Positions 18,201 through 28,200 of a DNA stretch of 64,000 bases are shown in pieces. The stretch is taken from assembly GCA_964564545.1 (NCBI GenBank), contig CAZMBP010000042.1, forward strand, positions 1 to 64,000, written 5' to 3'. The stretch comes from CAJQQY01 sp964564545. Its GTDB lineage: Bacteria > Bacteroidota > Bacteroidia > Chitinophagales > Saprospiraceae. The position numbers and the translations under genes were made by a program. The notes under the pieces were generated by a model. That model saw only the letters and a list, made by a program, of their open reading frames with translations. It did no database searches and was not told the origin of the DNA. Positions within the stretch are counted from its first letter, which is position 1; each line of letters opens with the position of its first letter.

Positions 18201-21200
18201 TGTCGTCCATTCGAATGTAATATCACTATTAATGGTAGAAGCTGAACCATCTAAACTACCATCAAAAACTTGACAAGTTATTTCAAACCCTAGTCCTGCA
18301 TCAGCTACTGGCAAACTACTATCCTGAGTAATTTCAACCTCATCCGAAATTGTACATCCATTAATTAAAGAAGTAACTATTAACTCATAAGTCCCCGTAG
18401 CATTGACTTCTGGATTAAGTGTATTTTCACCTGAAACAATATTTCCATTTGAAGTCACCCATTCATAACTATAATCTACACCTGCACTCGAACCAGTTCC
18501 ATCCAATGTAAGTGTACTATTTGTACAACTTAAAAATTGAGAAAGACCAGCTTCTGCAGTTGGTGGAGTATCATCAATATCTATCACTAAAGAAGAAATA
18601 GTAGAACATCCATTGACTACATTTGTAACAACTATTTGGTAATCTCCAGGAGCATTAATTTCAGGATTTAAAGTAGTTCCTCCTGAGACAATATTTCCAT
18701 TAGAAGTTGACCATTCATAAGTAAATTCTAGTCCTTGTGAAGAACCACTTCCATCCAGAATCAGACTTGTAATATTACAATTTAAAAGATCATCTAAACC
18801 TGCTTCTGCAATCGGCGCATTGCTATCTTGAGATACTGTTACAACTTCAGTTGCAACACATCCATTATCTATATTAGTTACTTGAATTTGATATTCTCCT
18901 GGAGCATTAATTTCAGGAGTAAGTGTGTTTTCACCTGAAACAATATTTCCATCTAAAGTCGTCCACTCATAAATAAAATTCGAACCAAAACTACTTCCGT
19001 TTCCATTCAATTGAGCAGAAGTTGAAGCACAACTTAATGTTTGAGGAAGACCTGCAACTGCAGTCGGATCTTCTATATCTTCATCAACAAAAACCTCAGC
19101 AACTGAAGTACATCCAGTTAAGGTATTAGTAACTTCCAATTGGTAGGTTCCAGTTGCTCCAACAATTGGACTTAAACTATCTACTCCTGAAATAATATTT
19201 CCATCTGACGTTGTCCATTCATAGATGAAATTAGCTCCCGTATCAGAACCACTTCCATCTAAAGTAACCTCAGTCACACCACAAGTTACTTCCATACTTG
19301 CTCCTGCATCTGCAGTTGGTTCTTGGTTATCAATTGGCACATCAACAGAGACAGTTGAAGTACATCCGTTAGTAGTATTTGTAATTTCTAAAACATAATT
19401 TCCAGCAGCATTTACAGTTGGAGTTAAGCCATTTTCACCTGAAACAATATTGCCATCACTTGTCGTCCAGAGATAAGTGAAATTATTACCTGTTACATTA
19501 TTTGTAGCACTTAAATCAACAGTAGAAACGATACATGTCAAAGAAGCTGGAGCATCCGCAGAAACATCTGGCGATTCAATATCTTCCTCTACCAAAACAG
19601 TAGAAATTGCAGTACACCCATTATCAAGATCTGATACTAATAATTGGTAGGTTCCTGTTGCATCCACAATTGGATTTAATCCATCATCACCTGAAACAAT
19701 GTTTCCATCACTTGTCGTCCAGAGATAAGTAAAGTTACTTCCTGTTGATGCAGTTCCACTAAGTGTAATTTCATTAGTGACACAAGTTAAATCATCTGCC
19801 ACTCCAGCATCTGCGTTTGGTAAATCTCCATCAATTATAACATCTACAGAAGCAACCTCTGTACATCCGTTGATAGTATTGGTAACCATTAGTTGGTAGG
19901 TTCCCACTAAATTTACTTCAGGAGAAAGGGAGTTCTCTCCAGAAACTATATTTCCATTTGAAGTTGTCCATTCGTAAGAGAAATCCCCCCCAGCACTTGA
20001 ACCGTTTCCATCTAGCGAAACTAAGGTAGAAGTACATGTCAATGGAGTGGGAGCATTTGCAACTGCTACTGGCGTTTGATTATCTAAATCGACTATTACA
20101 TTTGAAATCGCTGTACATCCATTATCAGTATTGGTTACTAGGATCTGATAAGTTCCATCTCCATCAACAATTGGATTTAAACCATTACTTCCAGAAACAA
20201 TATTTCCATCACCCGTCGTCCACAGATAAGTAATATTCGTTCCCACTTCTGATCCTGTTCCATCTAAGGTTACTTCCAAAGTATTACAATCTAAAGTTTG
20301 AGTTGGCCCTGCATTTGCCGCAGGTAAATCTGCTGAACTATTTACATTGGTACTTGCAGTTGAGGTACAACCATTTGTAATATTTGTTACAGTTAAAATA
20401 TAACCACCCGCAGCATCTACAGATGGATTTTGAGATGTTCCGCCTGAAACAATATTCCCATCTGTGGTTGTCCATTCATAGGTATATTCACTTCCTGAAC
20501 TTGAATTACTTCCATCTAAGGAAATTACAGGTGTTCCACAATCAATTGTCATTGCCAAACCAGCATCTGCAAGTGGAGGAGTTGTATTTTCTCCAACTGT
20601 AACTGTTGAAGTAGAAGTACATCCATTTGCTGCAGTCACCAGGATTTGGTAAGTACCAGCAGAATTAACAGTTGGATTTAAAGTCGTTTCATTACTTACA
20701 ATTGTTCCATCACTTGTCGTCCATAAATAAGTTTCTCCATTTCCTGAACTTGAACCTGTTCCATCAAGAGTAATTTCCACAGTAGAACATGTTAAATCAT
20801 CGGCAGTTCCAGCGACTGCTATAGGTTCATCTGAATCCTCCGTCACTTCAACAGTTGCAACAGCAGTACATCCATTGGTCTGATCTGTCACTTCTATTTG
20901 ATATGTTCCTGCTGCTTCTACATTTGGAAAAAGAGTAGTTTCTCCGCTCACAATTAATCCATTCGAAGTCGTCCATAAATAAGTATAATTTGGACCTGAA
21001 CTTGAGGTCGCTCCAGACAAAGAAACAGAAGTCGTATTGCAATCAAGCAATTGATTCGTCCCAGCATCTGCGATTGGAGGAGTCGTATTTTCCCCAACTG
21101 TTACGATGGCTATTTGAGTACAACCATTAGTAGAATTAGTTACTTCAATTTGATAAGTTCCCGGTTGGTCAATTGTTGGATTAATTGAGGTATTTCCAGA

Positions 21201-24029
21201 AACAATATTCCCATCAGAAGTCGTCCACAAATAAGTGAATTCAGTTCCGGTACTCGAACCATTTCCATCAATGGAAACTTGGGTATTATTACAATCCAAA
21301 CCAATTGGAGCATTTGCTGAGGCATTAGGTAAATCAGCATTTTCTGTAACAGTTACTGTCGCAATTTCTGTACAACCATTTGTAGTATTCGTTACTAGGA
21401 TTTGATAAGTTCCACCTGCTCCAACTGTTGGAGTCAACCCATCTTCTCCTGAAATTATCATCCCATCAGAAGTCGTCCACAAATAAGTAAATTCGGTTCC
21501 AGTACTTGATCCGTTTCCATTAATGGATACCTGAGTATTAGTACAATTAAGTTCATCAGGAGCATTCGCAACTGCAGTTGGTGGATCAACATTATCATCT
21601 ACTTCAGCAGTTGTGGTTACAAAACATCCTCCTAAATCTGTTACCGTTACAGTATAAGTTCCTGCTGCCAAACCAGTCGGATCTTCATCGCTCGAACCAT
21701 TACTCCAATTTATGAAAAATGGAAATGTGCCTCCAGTTATAGTCAAATCAATACTTCCACTATTAGGGGCAGTACAATCAACTGAACTTCCAACAGTATT
21801 CAAAATAATTGGATCAGGCTCGTTTATTTCTACACTTGTTGACCCTTCACAACCGTTATCATCATAAACTGTTACTGCATAATTACCCGGTGGCAAATTG
21901 TTTGGATTACTTCCAGAAGCATTAGGACTATCCCAAACGTAAACATATGGCCCTTGTCCTCCAACTGGGAAAACATCAATCCAGCCATCATTAAATCCCC
22001 AACAGCTTACATCAAACCCAAGAGCCAATGGAGCAATTATTGTTTCTGAGACCACTCCAATTCCTGACCCAGGTCCAGGGCAACCATTTACCAATAATTG
22101 AGTGATCGTATATGTTCCAACTTGTGAAACTGGAAAGAAAAACGGATTATCAGTAATACCCATAATTGGAGCTTGAGTAACTCCGTCTATTGAATAAAAA
22201 ACATCCCACGGTCCATTTCCTGTAAAATCTATTTGTAAAGTCGCAACTGAATTATTTGGAGGACAAATATCTCCTATTCCGCTAAGGAAGGCTGTTGGAG
22301 TTACTCCTACTTCTATCGTCACATCATCTTGAACTGAATTTCCACAGTCATCCATAACAGTTACAGTATAAGTAGTAGTCGAAGAAACAAATTCTGAAAT
22401 AGTAGCGGTGGTTCCTCCAGTACTCCATGTATAAGTAAATGGCTGAACTCCTCCTGAAATACCTGCCGTCAAAGTTACCGTCTCCGGTCCACATAGCACT
22501 TGATCTACCATGGGGTCAACTATCAGCGGAGGCACATCTTGAATTTGTATTTCTGCCGTACTATTCACACATGAACAAGAATTATCCATTTCAATAATAA
22601 TCGTTTCTATTCCTTCTGGAATTCCATCCGAAAAAATTGTCAATGGTATAGTTACTTCTGTTTGTCCCGCAGGGATGGTAACTGAAGTTGGGAGTCCGGT
22701 ATAATCAACACCATTTGTAGCTGTGCTGGCTGGGTCAATTGTGTAAGTAATCACTAGAGGAATACTAATGTCTCCTGTCTGCCGTGTAAAAGTAATTAAC
22801 GCATCTCCACAATCTTCATATACTAAAGTTGATCCAGTAGATGCATTGATAGCACTTACAGTAGCCTGACCACCTGCATTAAAACTACCTGCTTCTAAAA
22901 ATACAGCTGAATCATAAATAGCATCTCCTCCATCTCCAATTACTAATTTAATATGGTAAGTTTCGCACGGAATTACATTTGCAGTAGCTGTCAATACAGT
23001 TGTGTAACCATCAAATTGAATATCCGCAGAATTCGTAATTCCTCCACAACCTGTACTATTAGGTACAAAATATGCGGAATTAACATTATTATTTACATCA
23101 TCAATACTAATTGGCGTAGTAGTCATTGGCACTAAAGCCAAATTAGCTCCATTATTAGAAAATGGCCCCGTTATACCTGGACCACTTATAAAAAATCCAA
23201 ATACATCATTCACATTTGAATTTACAAATTCACAATATTCTTCCGACCCAAAAACAAATCTAAAATCAATGGTAGATAGCGTTGGAGAAAAATCAAATTC
23301 AATCCCTGTCGCATCAAAAATACTTTGTGAATTCAATAACTGTAAATCAGGATCTGAACCTCCTCCAGTTCCTGACCCTGCACTTCCTGAATTATTTGGA
23401 CCTGAAACTGTTCCTATATTTCCAGACGATATTACCACCCCTTCATCAAATCCCACCGAAGCTAATCCATTTGCAAATGAACCTATCCCACCTGAAGCTC
23501 CGAGAGTAGTCACATTCGTAACATCAAAACATCCTCCTCCTATAAAAACATCCTCAATCAATTCTGTAGCCGTTAAAGAATTATTCGTAGTAATCGGCAC
23601 CATTTCCGCCCCTGTTGAAATTGTTGATCCATCTGCTCCTTGCTCAAAAACAGAAAGTATTACTGGTTTTTTAAAGTTGCATGAATTATATATACTTAAA
23701 TCATGACAAGTGGCAGTTGCTGTAATTTGCAAATAGGTTTCACTTCCGACTGCATTTCCCTCGAATTCTGGAGGAATCGAGCAAGCACTCGTCACATCTA
23801 CAAGATATAAATCATATGTTTTTCCAACTTCCAAATCACATAAAACCACATTGTTAATTCCTCCTTCTGGCAAAACAAACTTTATCCTTTCCACAGGTTG
23901 AGACAGATTCAGTACCACATCATCAATAGTGCAATTAATAAAATCACATTTAAAATCTGGCGCAGAGGTAAAGGCCATCGAAATAAATAGAATTAAAATC
24001 GTGGTTAAAGGGAGTAAAAATCTTTTCAT
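15261..24029 (-). CDS. Giant secreted adhesin-like repeat protein, T9SS type-B sorted
   Basis: This 2,922-residue protein is predicted to be displayed on the cell surface. Residues 1-23 form a signal peptide. About 145-395 is a choice-of-anchor L domain (GFDEGVVISSGNI, then FRFVFGSEEYCEF). A Calx-beta-like segment follows at about 400-500 (NGVDYTG...GIPEGIETI), then PKD/SprB-like domains to about 816. Residues 817-2663 are 22 tandem domains of about 84 residues, each with the pattern L-x-C near the start, (L/E)W(T/S)TSxGNI(V/I)SG in the middle and TNGC near the end. A further SprB-like repeat follows. Residues 2824-2922 form the gliding motility-associated C-terminal domain (IPNVFTPNGDGEND, YDRWGETIF, YGWDGTFKG), the type-B T9SS signal. 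Likely roles are adhesion or gliding; the ligand is unknown. It is a single-gene unit with its own terminator. Confidence 0.9.
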   Translation of the reverse strand: MKRFLLPLTTILILFISMAFTSAPDFKCDFINCTIDDVVLNLSQPVERIKFVLPEGGINNVVLCDLEVGKTYDLYLVDVTSACSIPPEFEGNAVGSETYLQITATATCHDLSIYNSCNFKKPVILSVFEQGADGSTISTGAEMVPITTNNSLTATELIEDVFIGGGCFDVTNVTTLGASGGIGSFANGLASVGFDEGVVISSGNIGTVSGPNNSGSAGSGTGGGSDPDLQLLNSQSIFDATGIEFDFSPTLSTIDFRFVFGSEEYCEFVNSNVNDVFGFFISGPGITGPFSNNGANLALVPMTTTPISIDDVNNNVNSAYFVPNSTGCGGITNSADIQFDGYTTVLTATANVIPCETYHIKLVIGDGGDAIYDSAVFLEAGSFNAGGQATVSAINASTGSTLVYEDCGDALITFTRQTGDISIPLVITYTIDPASTATNGVDYTGLPTSVTIPAGQTEVTIPLTIFSDGIPEGIETIIIEMDNSCSCVNSTAEIQIQDVPPLIVDPMVDQVLCGPETVTLTAGISGGVQPFTYTWSTGGTTATISEFVSSTTTYTVTVMDDCGNSVQDDVTIEVGVTPTAFLSGIGDICPPNNSVATLQIDFTGNGPWDVFYSIDGVTQAPIMGITDNPFFFPVSQVGTYTITQLLVNGCPGPGSGIGVVSETIIAPLALGFDVSCWGFNDGWIDVFPVGGQGPYVYVWDSPNASGSNPNNLPPGNYAVTVYDDNGCEGSTSVEINEPDPIILNTVGSSVDCTAPNSGSIDLTITGGTFPFFINWSNGSSDEDPTGLAAGTYTVTVTDLGGCFVTTTAEVDDNVDPPTAVANAPDELNCTNTQVSINGNGSSTGTEFTYLWTTSDGMIISGEDGLTPTVGAGGTYQILVTNTTNGCTEIATVTVTENADLPNASANAPIGLDCNNTQVSIDGNGSSTGTEFTYLWTTSDGNIVSGNTSINPTIDQPGTYQIEVTNSTNGCTQIAIVTVGENTTPPIADAGTNQLLDCNTTSVSLSGATSSSGPNYTYLWTTSNGLIVSGETTLFPNVEAAGTYQIEVTDQTNGCTAVATVEVTEDSDEPIAVAGTADDLTCSTVEITLDGTGSSSGNGETYLWTTSDGTIVSNETTLNPTVNSAGTYQILVTAANGCTSTSTVTVGENTTPPLADAGLAMTIDCGTPVISLDGSNSSSGSEYTYEWTTTDGNIVSGGTSQNPSVDAAGGYILTVTNITNGCTSTASTNVNSSADLPAANAGPTQTLDCNTLEVTLDGTGSEVGTNITYLWTTGDGNIVSGSNGLNPIVDGDGTYQILVTNTDNGCTAISNVIVDLDNQTPVAVANAPTPLTCTSTLVSLDGNGSSAGGDFSYEWTTSNGNIVSGENSLSPEVNLVGTYQLMVTNTINGCTEVASVDVIIDGDLPNADAGVADDLTCVTNEITLSGTASTGSNFTYLWTTSDGNIVSGDDGLNPIVDATGTYQLLVSDLDNGCTAISTVLVEEDIESPDVSADAPASLTCIVSTVDLSATNNVTGNNFTYLWTTSDGNIVSGENGLTPTVNAAGNYVLEITNTTNGCTSTVSVDVPIDNQEPTADAGASMEVTCGVTEVTLDGSGSDTGANFIYEWTTSDGNIISGVDSLSPIVGATGTYQLEVTNTLTGCTSVAEVFVDEDIEDPTAVAGLPQTLSCASTSAQLNGNGSSFGSNFIYEWTTLDGNIVSGENTLTPEINAPGEYQIQVTNIDNGCVATEVVTVSQDSNAPIAEAGLDDLLNCNITSLILDGSGSSQGLEFTYEWSTSNGNIVSGGTTLNPEINAPGDYQIVVTNVVNGCSTISSLVIDIDDTPPTAEAGLSQFLSCTNSTLTLDGTGSSAGVDYSYEWVTSNGNIVSGENTLNPEVNATGTYELIVTSLINGCTISDEVEITQDSSLPVADAGLGFEITCQVFDGSLDGSASTINSDITFEWTTADGNIVSGANSLTPFVDAPGVYQLTLTNITNGCTAISSATVVENNDSPNVEAGATMELNCNNENLSIIGSTSDVSTDFIYEWSTADGNIISGNNDLTIDVDSEGTYQLMITNTATGCTATDNVIITSNFTAPTADAGATDELNCTQIFTTLDGNGSSLGTNYIYQWTTSNGNIITGDNTLNPEIDMPGDYQILVTDLANGCTATESVFISQNITPPNADAGVANDLTCTNESFELDGSNSSVGTNFEYLWTTSNGNIITGDNTLNPMINEPGIYELQVTNTLNNCISTAEITVDQNIDTPVADAGLQAQLTCIITEAQLDGTNSSAGNNITYQWMTSNGNIIGDENTTTPTIGGIGTYELIVTNTISGCTSNAFVEVIADTNAPNATAIPMGVLTCDENTVSISGNGSSTGSNFTYEWSTINGNIVSGETSISPIVDQIGEYTLLVTDIDNGCSNETTITVEEDILPPVAAIDQTGNTSLDCDISSIILDGSGSQPIGNVSYQWTTVGGNILSGANTANPEIDDEGEYILTVTNLINGCTETQSIFIDQDLSVPQVNIAAPLTLTCDLTETTLDAENSSQGNYSYQWTTTNGNIVSGANSLTPLINQIGTYQLVITDLGSNCTNQASISVFENTTPPVAEAGIADNLDCQTTSVSLNGSGSSSGPNFIYEWSTSNGSIIGNTNAISTEVDFAGSYTLEVTNTQNGCTATDFVIVEEDTNTPTGINYTIDQPECHGDQGSIIIETVDGGTAPYVYSIDGINYYSGHIFTIEAGDYTLYAQDALGCETQINFEIPELAPVEILLEEEATIDLGEDYQIEAFTNIPTSEIASINWYPSHHLSCDDCLNPIVEQLFDPATYTLTIVNNNGCEISAKININVDKARAIYIPNVFTPNGDGENDIFMIYAGDLSQIKQVNTFMIYDRWGETIFRAADFGPMDPQYGWDGTFKGEPMNPQVLVYWAEIEFIDGLKVLYKGDVALRK
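16041..21581 (-). repeat. 22-copy tandem repeat of about 252 bp within the adhesin gene
   Basis: The 5,541-base block encodes 22 Ig/PKD-like units (mean length almost exactly 84 codons) with no unrelated insert. Units diverge at many positions but keep two cysteines and the Trp-Thr-Thr core, so each unit probably has one disulfide. DNA-level conservation is strongest over the codons for WTTSDGNIVSG. Such arrays can gain or lose units by recombination, so copy number may vary between strains, and assembly in this stretch is prone to collapse. Confidence 0.93.
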
Positions 24030-24436
24030 TTTGAGTCGTTCAAGTTAGATAAATAGTTTTAACTAAAAATACGTCTCAATTTTACATAGCTATATTATCC
24101 TAATACTTAATTACGGTTCTAAGGGGTTGTTGATATGTGGGATTTGATGAAAATAAATAGGATGAAATTCGTTTTATAAAAAGAAATGCCAAATAAGCAT
24201 TTTTACTTTCTAAACTGAGATGAATTTCATTTTTAAATATGAGTATTGATTATAATTTCCTTTAAAATATAAAGATACACATTTGACACAAAATGATGCC
24301 TCGCCTAAACAATCAAAATTCAAAACATTATCATTTTGCAGATGTATTCTTTTTTGTTTAGTTTTTGATTGATTTCAAAAAAACTAAAAACGTTTTTAGG
24401 TATAAAAAAACATCCTCTTTTTTCTAATTCTGAAAC
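24030..24436. other. Intergenic region upstream of the adhesin gene
   Basis: This 407-base AT-rich gap should hold the adhesin promoter and 5' leader on the minus strand. A near-consensus -7 box (TATCTTTA on the minus strand, around 24271-24278) has no TTTG at the right spacing, so no promoter is called. No tRNA, strong hairpin or plausible coding frame was seen. Confidence 0.4.
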
Positions 24437-24703
24437 TCATTTCTGAATTTTCAAATTCTTTAATTTTAAGATGGTTTTCGGTTGTGTTTCTTGTCGGTTG
24501 GTATATAAATCTAAATGGATAGGTGAAGTTGATTTTCCAATGGATTCGGGGAGGGAAACAATTTGATTAAACCTTAAGCTAAAAATACGTATTTTTTTTA
24601 ACTCTTCAATCGAATCAGGTAATTTTTCAATTCCGTTTTTCTCCAAATCTAAAATCCTAAGCGCACTCAGTTTTCCAATTTTCCGTCTCATAGTTCCAAA
24701 CAT
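24437..24703 (-). pseudogene. Leucine-rich-repeat protein remnant
   Basis: The 88-residue frame from ATG 24703 encodes three to four leucine-rich repeats of the bacterial type (LSALRILDLEKNGIEKLPDS, LKKIRIFSLRFNQIVSLPES), then a degenerate repeat (LDLYTNRQETQPKTI). It has no signal peptide, no cap and no effector domain, and the last repeat has lost consensus residues, so it looks like a fragment of a longer LRR gene. The repeats resemble, but are not identical to, those of the ROCO protein at 52034-55396. A TTG at 24730 could extend it by nine residues. Confidence 0.5.
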
Positions 24704-24789
24704 GCCATTGGGCGTTTTCCAAAAAAACAATCAGCAAACACTCCAAAGATCAGAACCATACTTTTGTATTTTTTGTAGTTCAAAAAAAA

Positions 24790-25005
24790 TCAACATGCAC
24801 AATAATATCCCTTCTTCATATCTCGATGCAAATCTTCCAAATAAGCTAAAATTTCATCCACTCCTTCTACCCTATCTTGACCAAATTCCAAAAAAGGTTT
24901 TTTGATCTTTTTTCGTTCAACCAATTTATGCGACACCACCATTTCGATCATTTTCTCTTCGAGGTTTTTTATATGCTCATCAAAAACTGGATAGTATAAT
25001 TTCAT
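24790..25005 (-). CDS. Small hypothetical protein with C-terminal YYCAC
   Basis: This 71-residue protein of unknown function is charged and largely helical in appearance (EEKMIEMVVSHKLVERKKIK), with a segment VEGVDEILAYLEDLHRDMKK followed by a Cys-containing end, CAC. The middle part loosely recalls small glutaredoxin-like proteins of Bacteroidota in which a bound-Gly/Glu turn precedes a last helix. The active-site CxxC is absent, so this is only a hint. It has an ATG start and lies 86 bases upstream of the LRR remnant in the same orientation; the pair may be decaying together. Confidence 0.5.
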   Translation of the reverse strand: MKLYYPVFDEHIKNLEEKMIEMVVSHKLVERKKIKKPFLEFGQDRVEGVDEILAYLEDLHRDMKKGYYCAC

Positions 25006-25261
25006 GATATTCTTTTAAAAAAAAGCCCAAAATAGTTAATCCTATTTCCATTTTTTAACTTCAAACAGACAATTGAAACTTCTGTTTATTTTTTTCCAAA
25101 AAATATTTGGTAATTGTCTTCCTCTAATAAAATCATTCTAAATGAATTGGTAGTAAGGTCTAAAGTCTAATGATAACTCTTCATTGTTCCTTCTTTCCTT
25201 TTTTTTTCAATAAATTAGCCGACTTTTTAATTCTTAACTAAAATCTAAAACCAAGTATAAT

Positions 25262-28200
25262 ATGAGAAACCTGTTCATTTTTCTCTTTTTTTTCCTTTCT
25301 CCTATATTCTGTTTTTCCCAAAAAATAAATGTCGAAGACCTCGAAAATCTCGAAATGCGAAATATCGGACCTGCCGGAATGAGTGGTCGTGTTACAAGTA
25401 TCGACGTCGATTTGTCAAACCCTGAAATCATTTATGTTGGAACTGCTTCAGGAGGTGTTTGGAAATCTGAAAGTGGTGGAATTCGATGGGAACCAATTTT
25501 TGATGATGCACCTTTGCAATCCGTTGGAAGCATCGCCATTAATCAAAAAAATACCGATGAAATTTGGGTAGGAACTGGAGAAGGAAATCCAAGGAACTCT
25601 CAAAATAGTGGAGAAGGTATTTTTAAAACCATTGATGGAGGTAAAACTTGGAAACGAATGGGTTTAGAAAAAACTCGTGTCATTCATCGAATTTTAATCA
25701 ATAAAGATAATCCAAATATCGTCTATGCAGGTGTGCAAGGTCAAGCTTGGGGAACCAATTCTGAGCGAGGTGTTTTTAAAACTACCGATGGTGGAAAGAC
25801 TTGGAAGAAAATTTTATACGTCAACGAATCAACGGGAATCGCTGACCTCGTGATGGATCCTTCCAATCCAAATAAATTGGTCGCAGCCATGTGGGAGTTC
25901 GGTCGAAAGCCTTGGACGTTTAATTCAGGTGGCGAAGGTTCGGGAATGCACATCACTTACGATGGCGGTGAAACTTGGAAAAAATTAAACTCAAAAGACA
26001 ACGGAATGCCGAAAGGTAACCTCGGAAGAATCGGTTTAGCATTCGCTCCAAGCAAACCAAACATTATGTATTCCTTAATTGAAGCTAAAATAAATGGTTT
26101 GTACAAATCTACTGACGGAGGGGAAAACTGGAAGTTAGTTTCAAAGAAAAATATTGGAGGTAGACCATTTTACTATGCAGATATCTTTGTGGATTCTGGC
26201 AATGAAAATCGTCTTTGGAACTTACATACTTATGTTTCCAAAAGTGAAGATGGAGGTAAAACATTTGAAACGATTTTAGATTATGGAAAAGGAGTACATC
26301 CTGATCACCACGCATTTTGGCAACACCCAACTGATCCAAGTTATATGATTGAAGGTAACGATGGCGGTGTAAATATTTCCAGAGACAATGGAGTGAATTG
26401 GAGGTTTGTGGAGAACATTCCCGTTGGGCAATTTTACCATGTTAACTATGATATGGAAATCCCTTACAACATCGGAGGAGGAATGCAAGACAATGGTTCA
26501 TGGGTTGGCCCAAGTTCAATTTGGAAGCGTGGAGGAATTCGAAATGAAGACTTTCGAGAAGTAATGTTTGGTGACGGTTTTGATATGATTTTCAAAAAAG
26601 GAGATAGTCGACATTTGTGGTCAATGTCGCAAGGAGGATTCGTTGGTTTGGTGGATCGAGAAACTGGTCACACCACTTCAATCAAACCAGTTCACCCTGA
26701 TGGATTGGAATTGAGATTCAACTGGAATGCTGCGATTGCGCAAAATCCATTTAACGACAATGGACTTTATTTTGGAAGTCAATTTGTTCACAAAAGCAAT
26801 AATTCAGGGATGAGTTGGGAGATTATTTCTCCTGATTTAACTACGAATGATACAGCGAAAATTAATGCTGGTTTTAAAACTGGAGGATTGACACCAGACG
26901 TTACACGTGCTGAAAATCACGCAACGATTTTAGCCATTCTTCCAAGTCCTGTTGATGAAAATACTATTTGGGTAGGAACTGATGATGGTAATTTACAGCT
27001 CACTCGTGATGGTGGAAAAAACTGGACTAACCTTTCAAGTCGTCTTCCTGGCGCTCCAAAAAATGCTTGGATTCCATACATCGAAGTTTCTCAAAAAAAT
27101 GCTGGGGAAGCATTTGTCATCCTAAATAATTATCGCCAAAATGATTGGGGAACTTACCTTTATCATACGACTGACTTTGGCCAAACTTTCCAAAGATTGG
27201 CAGATGGCACTACTGTAAAAGGTCACACGCTTTCTATCGTACAAGATCCTGTCGAAGAAAATTTATTGATTTTAGGAACTGATTATGGTTTATATTTTTC
27301 AATTGACAAAGGTCAAAATTGGAACAAGTGGATGAAAGATTATCCTTCCGTTTCGACGCGTGATTTAAAAATTCATCCAAGAGATCATGACTTGATTGTG
27401 GGGAGTTTTGGACGATCAGTTTGGATTTTTGATGACCTCAGAGTGTTCCGAGAATTAGCAAAAACAAAAGGTGATTTATTGAAAAAAGACTTCGATGTAA
27501 TTTCTGCAACGGAAGGATACCTCGCATCATTTCGATCAGTTGATGGAGTTCGATTTACAGCTGATGCAACCTTCCTTGGAGATAATAAAGGAGCTAGTCC
27601 GATGATTTCTATCTGGGTAAAAAAAGAAGACAAGAAGAAAAAAATGGACAAAGCGAAGGATGGTAAAAAAGGAAAAAAATCCAAAAAGAAAAAAGGCAAG
27701 AAGAGTGATGATAAAAAAATGACCGACGACAAGCCAAAGAAAAAAGCTGGTGCAAAAGATGGAAAAGTAAAAATCCATGTGATGGATATGGCTGGTGACA
27801 CCATCCGAACTTTCTCTCGCGAATTAGATCCAGGCATGAATCGAATTGGTTGGAGAATGAACCGTGATGGCGTTCGCTACCCTTCTTGGAGAACGGCTAA
27901 AAAAGATGCTGATCCTCCAGGCGGTGGTCCAGACGTTTTGCCTGGAACTTATAAAATGGTTTGTATCTATGGAGACTTTAAAGACTCAATTATGGTCAAA
28001 GTTAACCTTGATCCTCGACGAAAAATGACTGCTGCTCAAATGCAACAACAAGAGAAAGCAATTAATGAATTCTCAACATTAGTAACGACTGCTTATGATG
28101 GTTTTGAAAGATTAAAAGAAGCGAAAAAAACAATCAAATTAGTCAATGATCAAATGGTCAATGCTCCTGATTCTGTGAAAACCGAAATTAAAAAATTAGG

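Noticed and set aside
16041..21581. Tandem array as a CRISPR
   Set aside because: Units are about 252 bp, in frame, and encode a protein domain; there are no short direct repeats with unique spacers.
27385..27837. Antisense frame rich in Phe/Leu opposite the Lys-rich linker
   Set aside because: Antisense of Lys codons gives Phe/Leu strings by chance; no start context or homologous feature.
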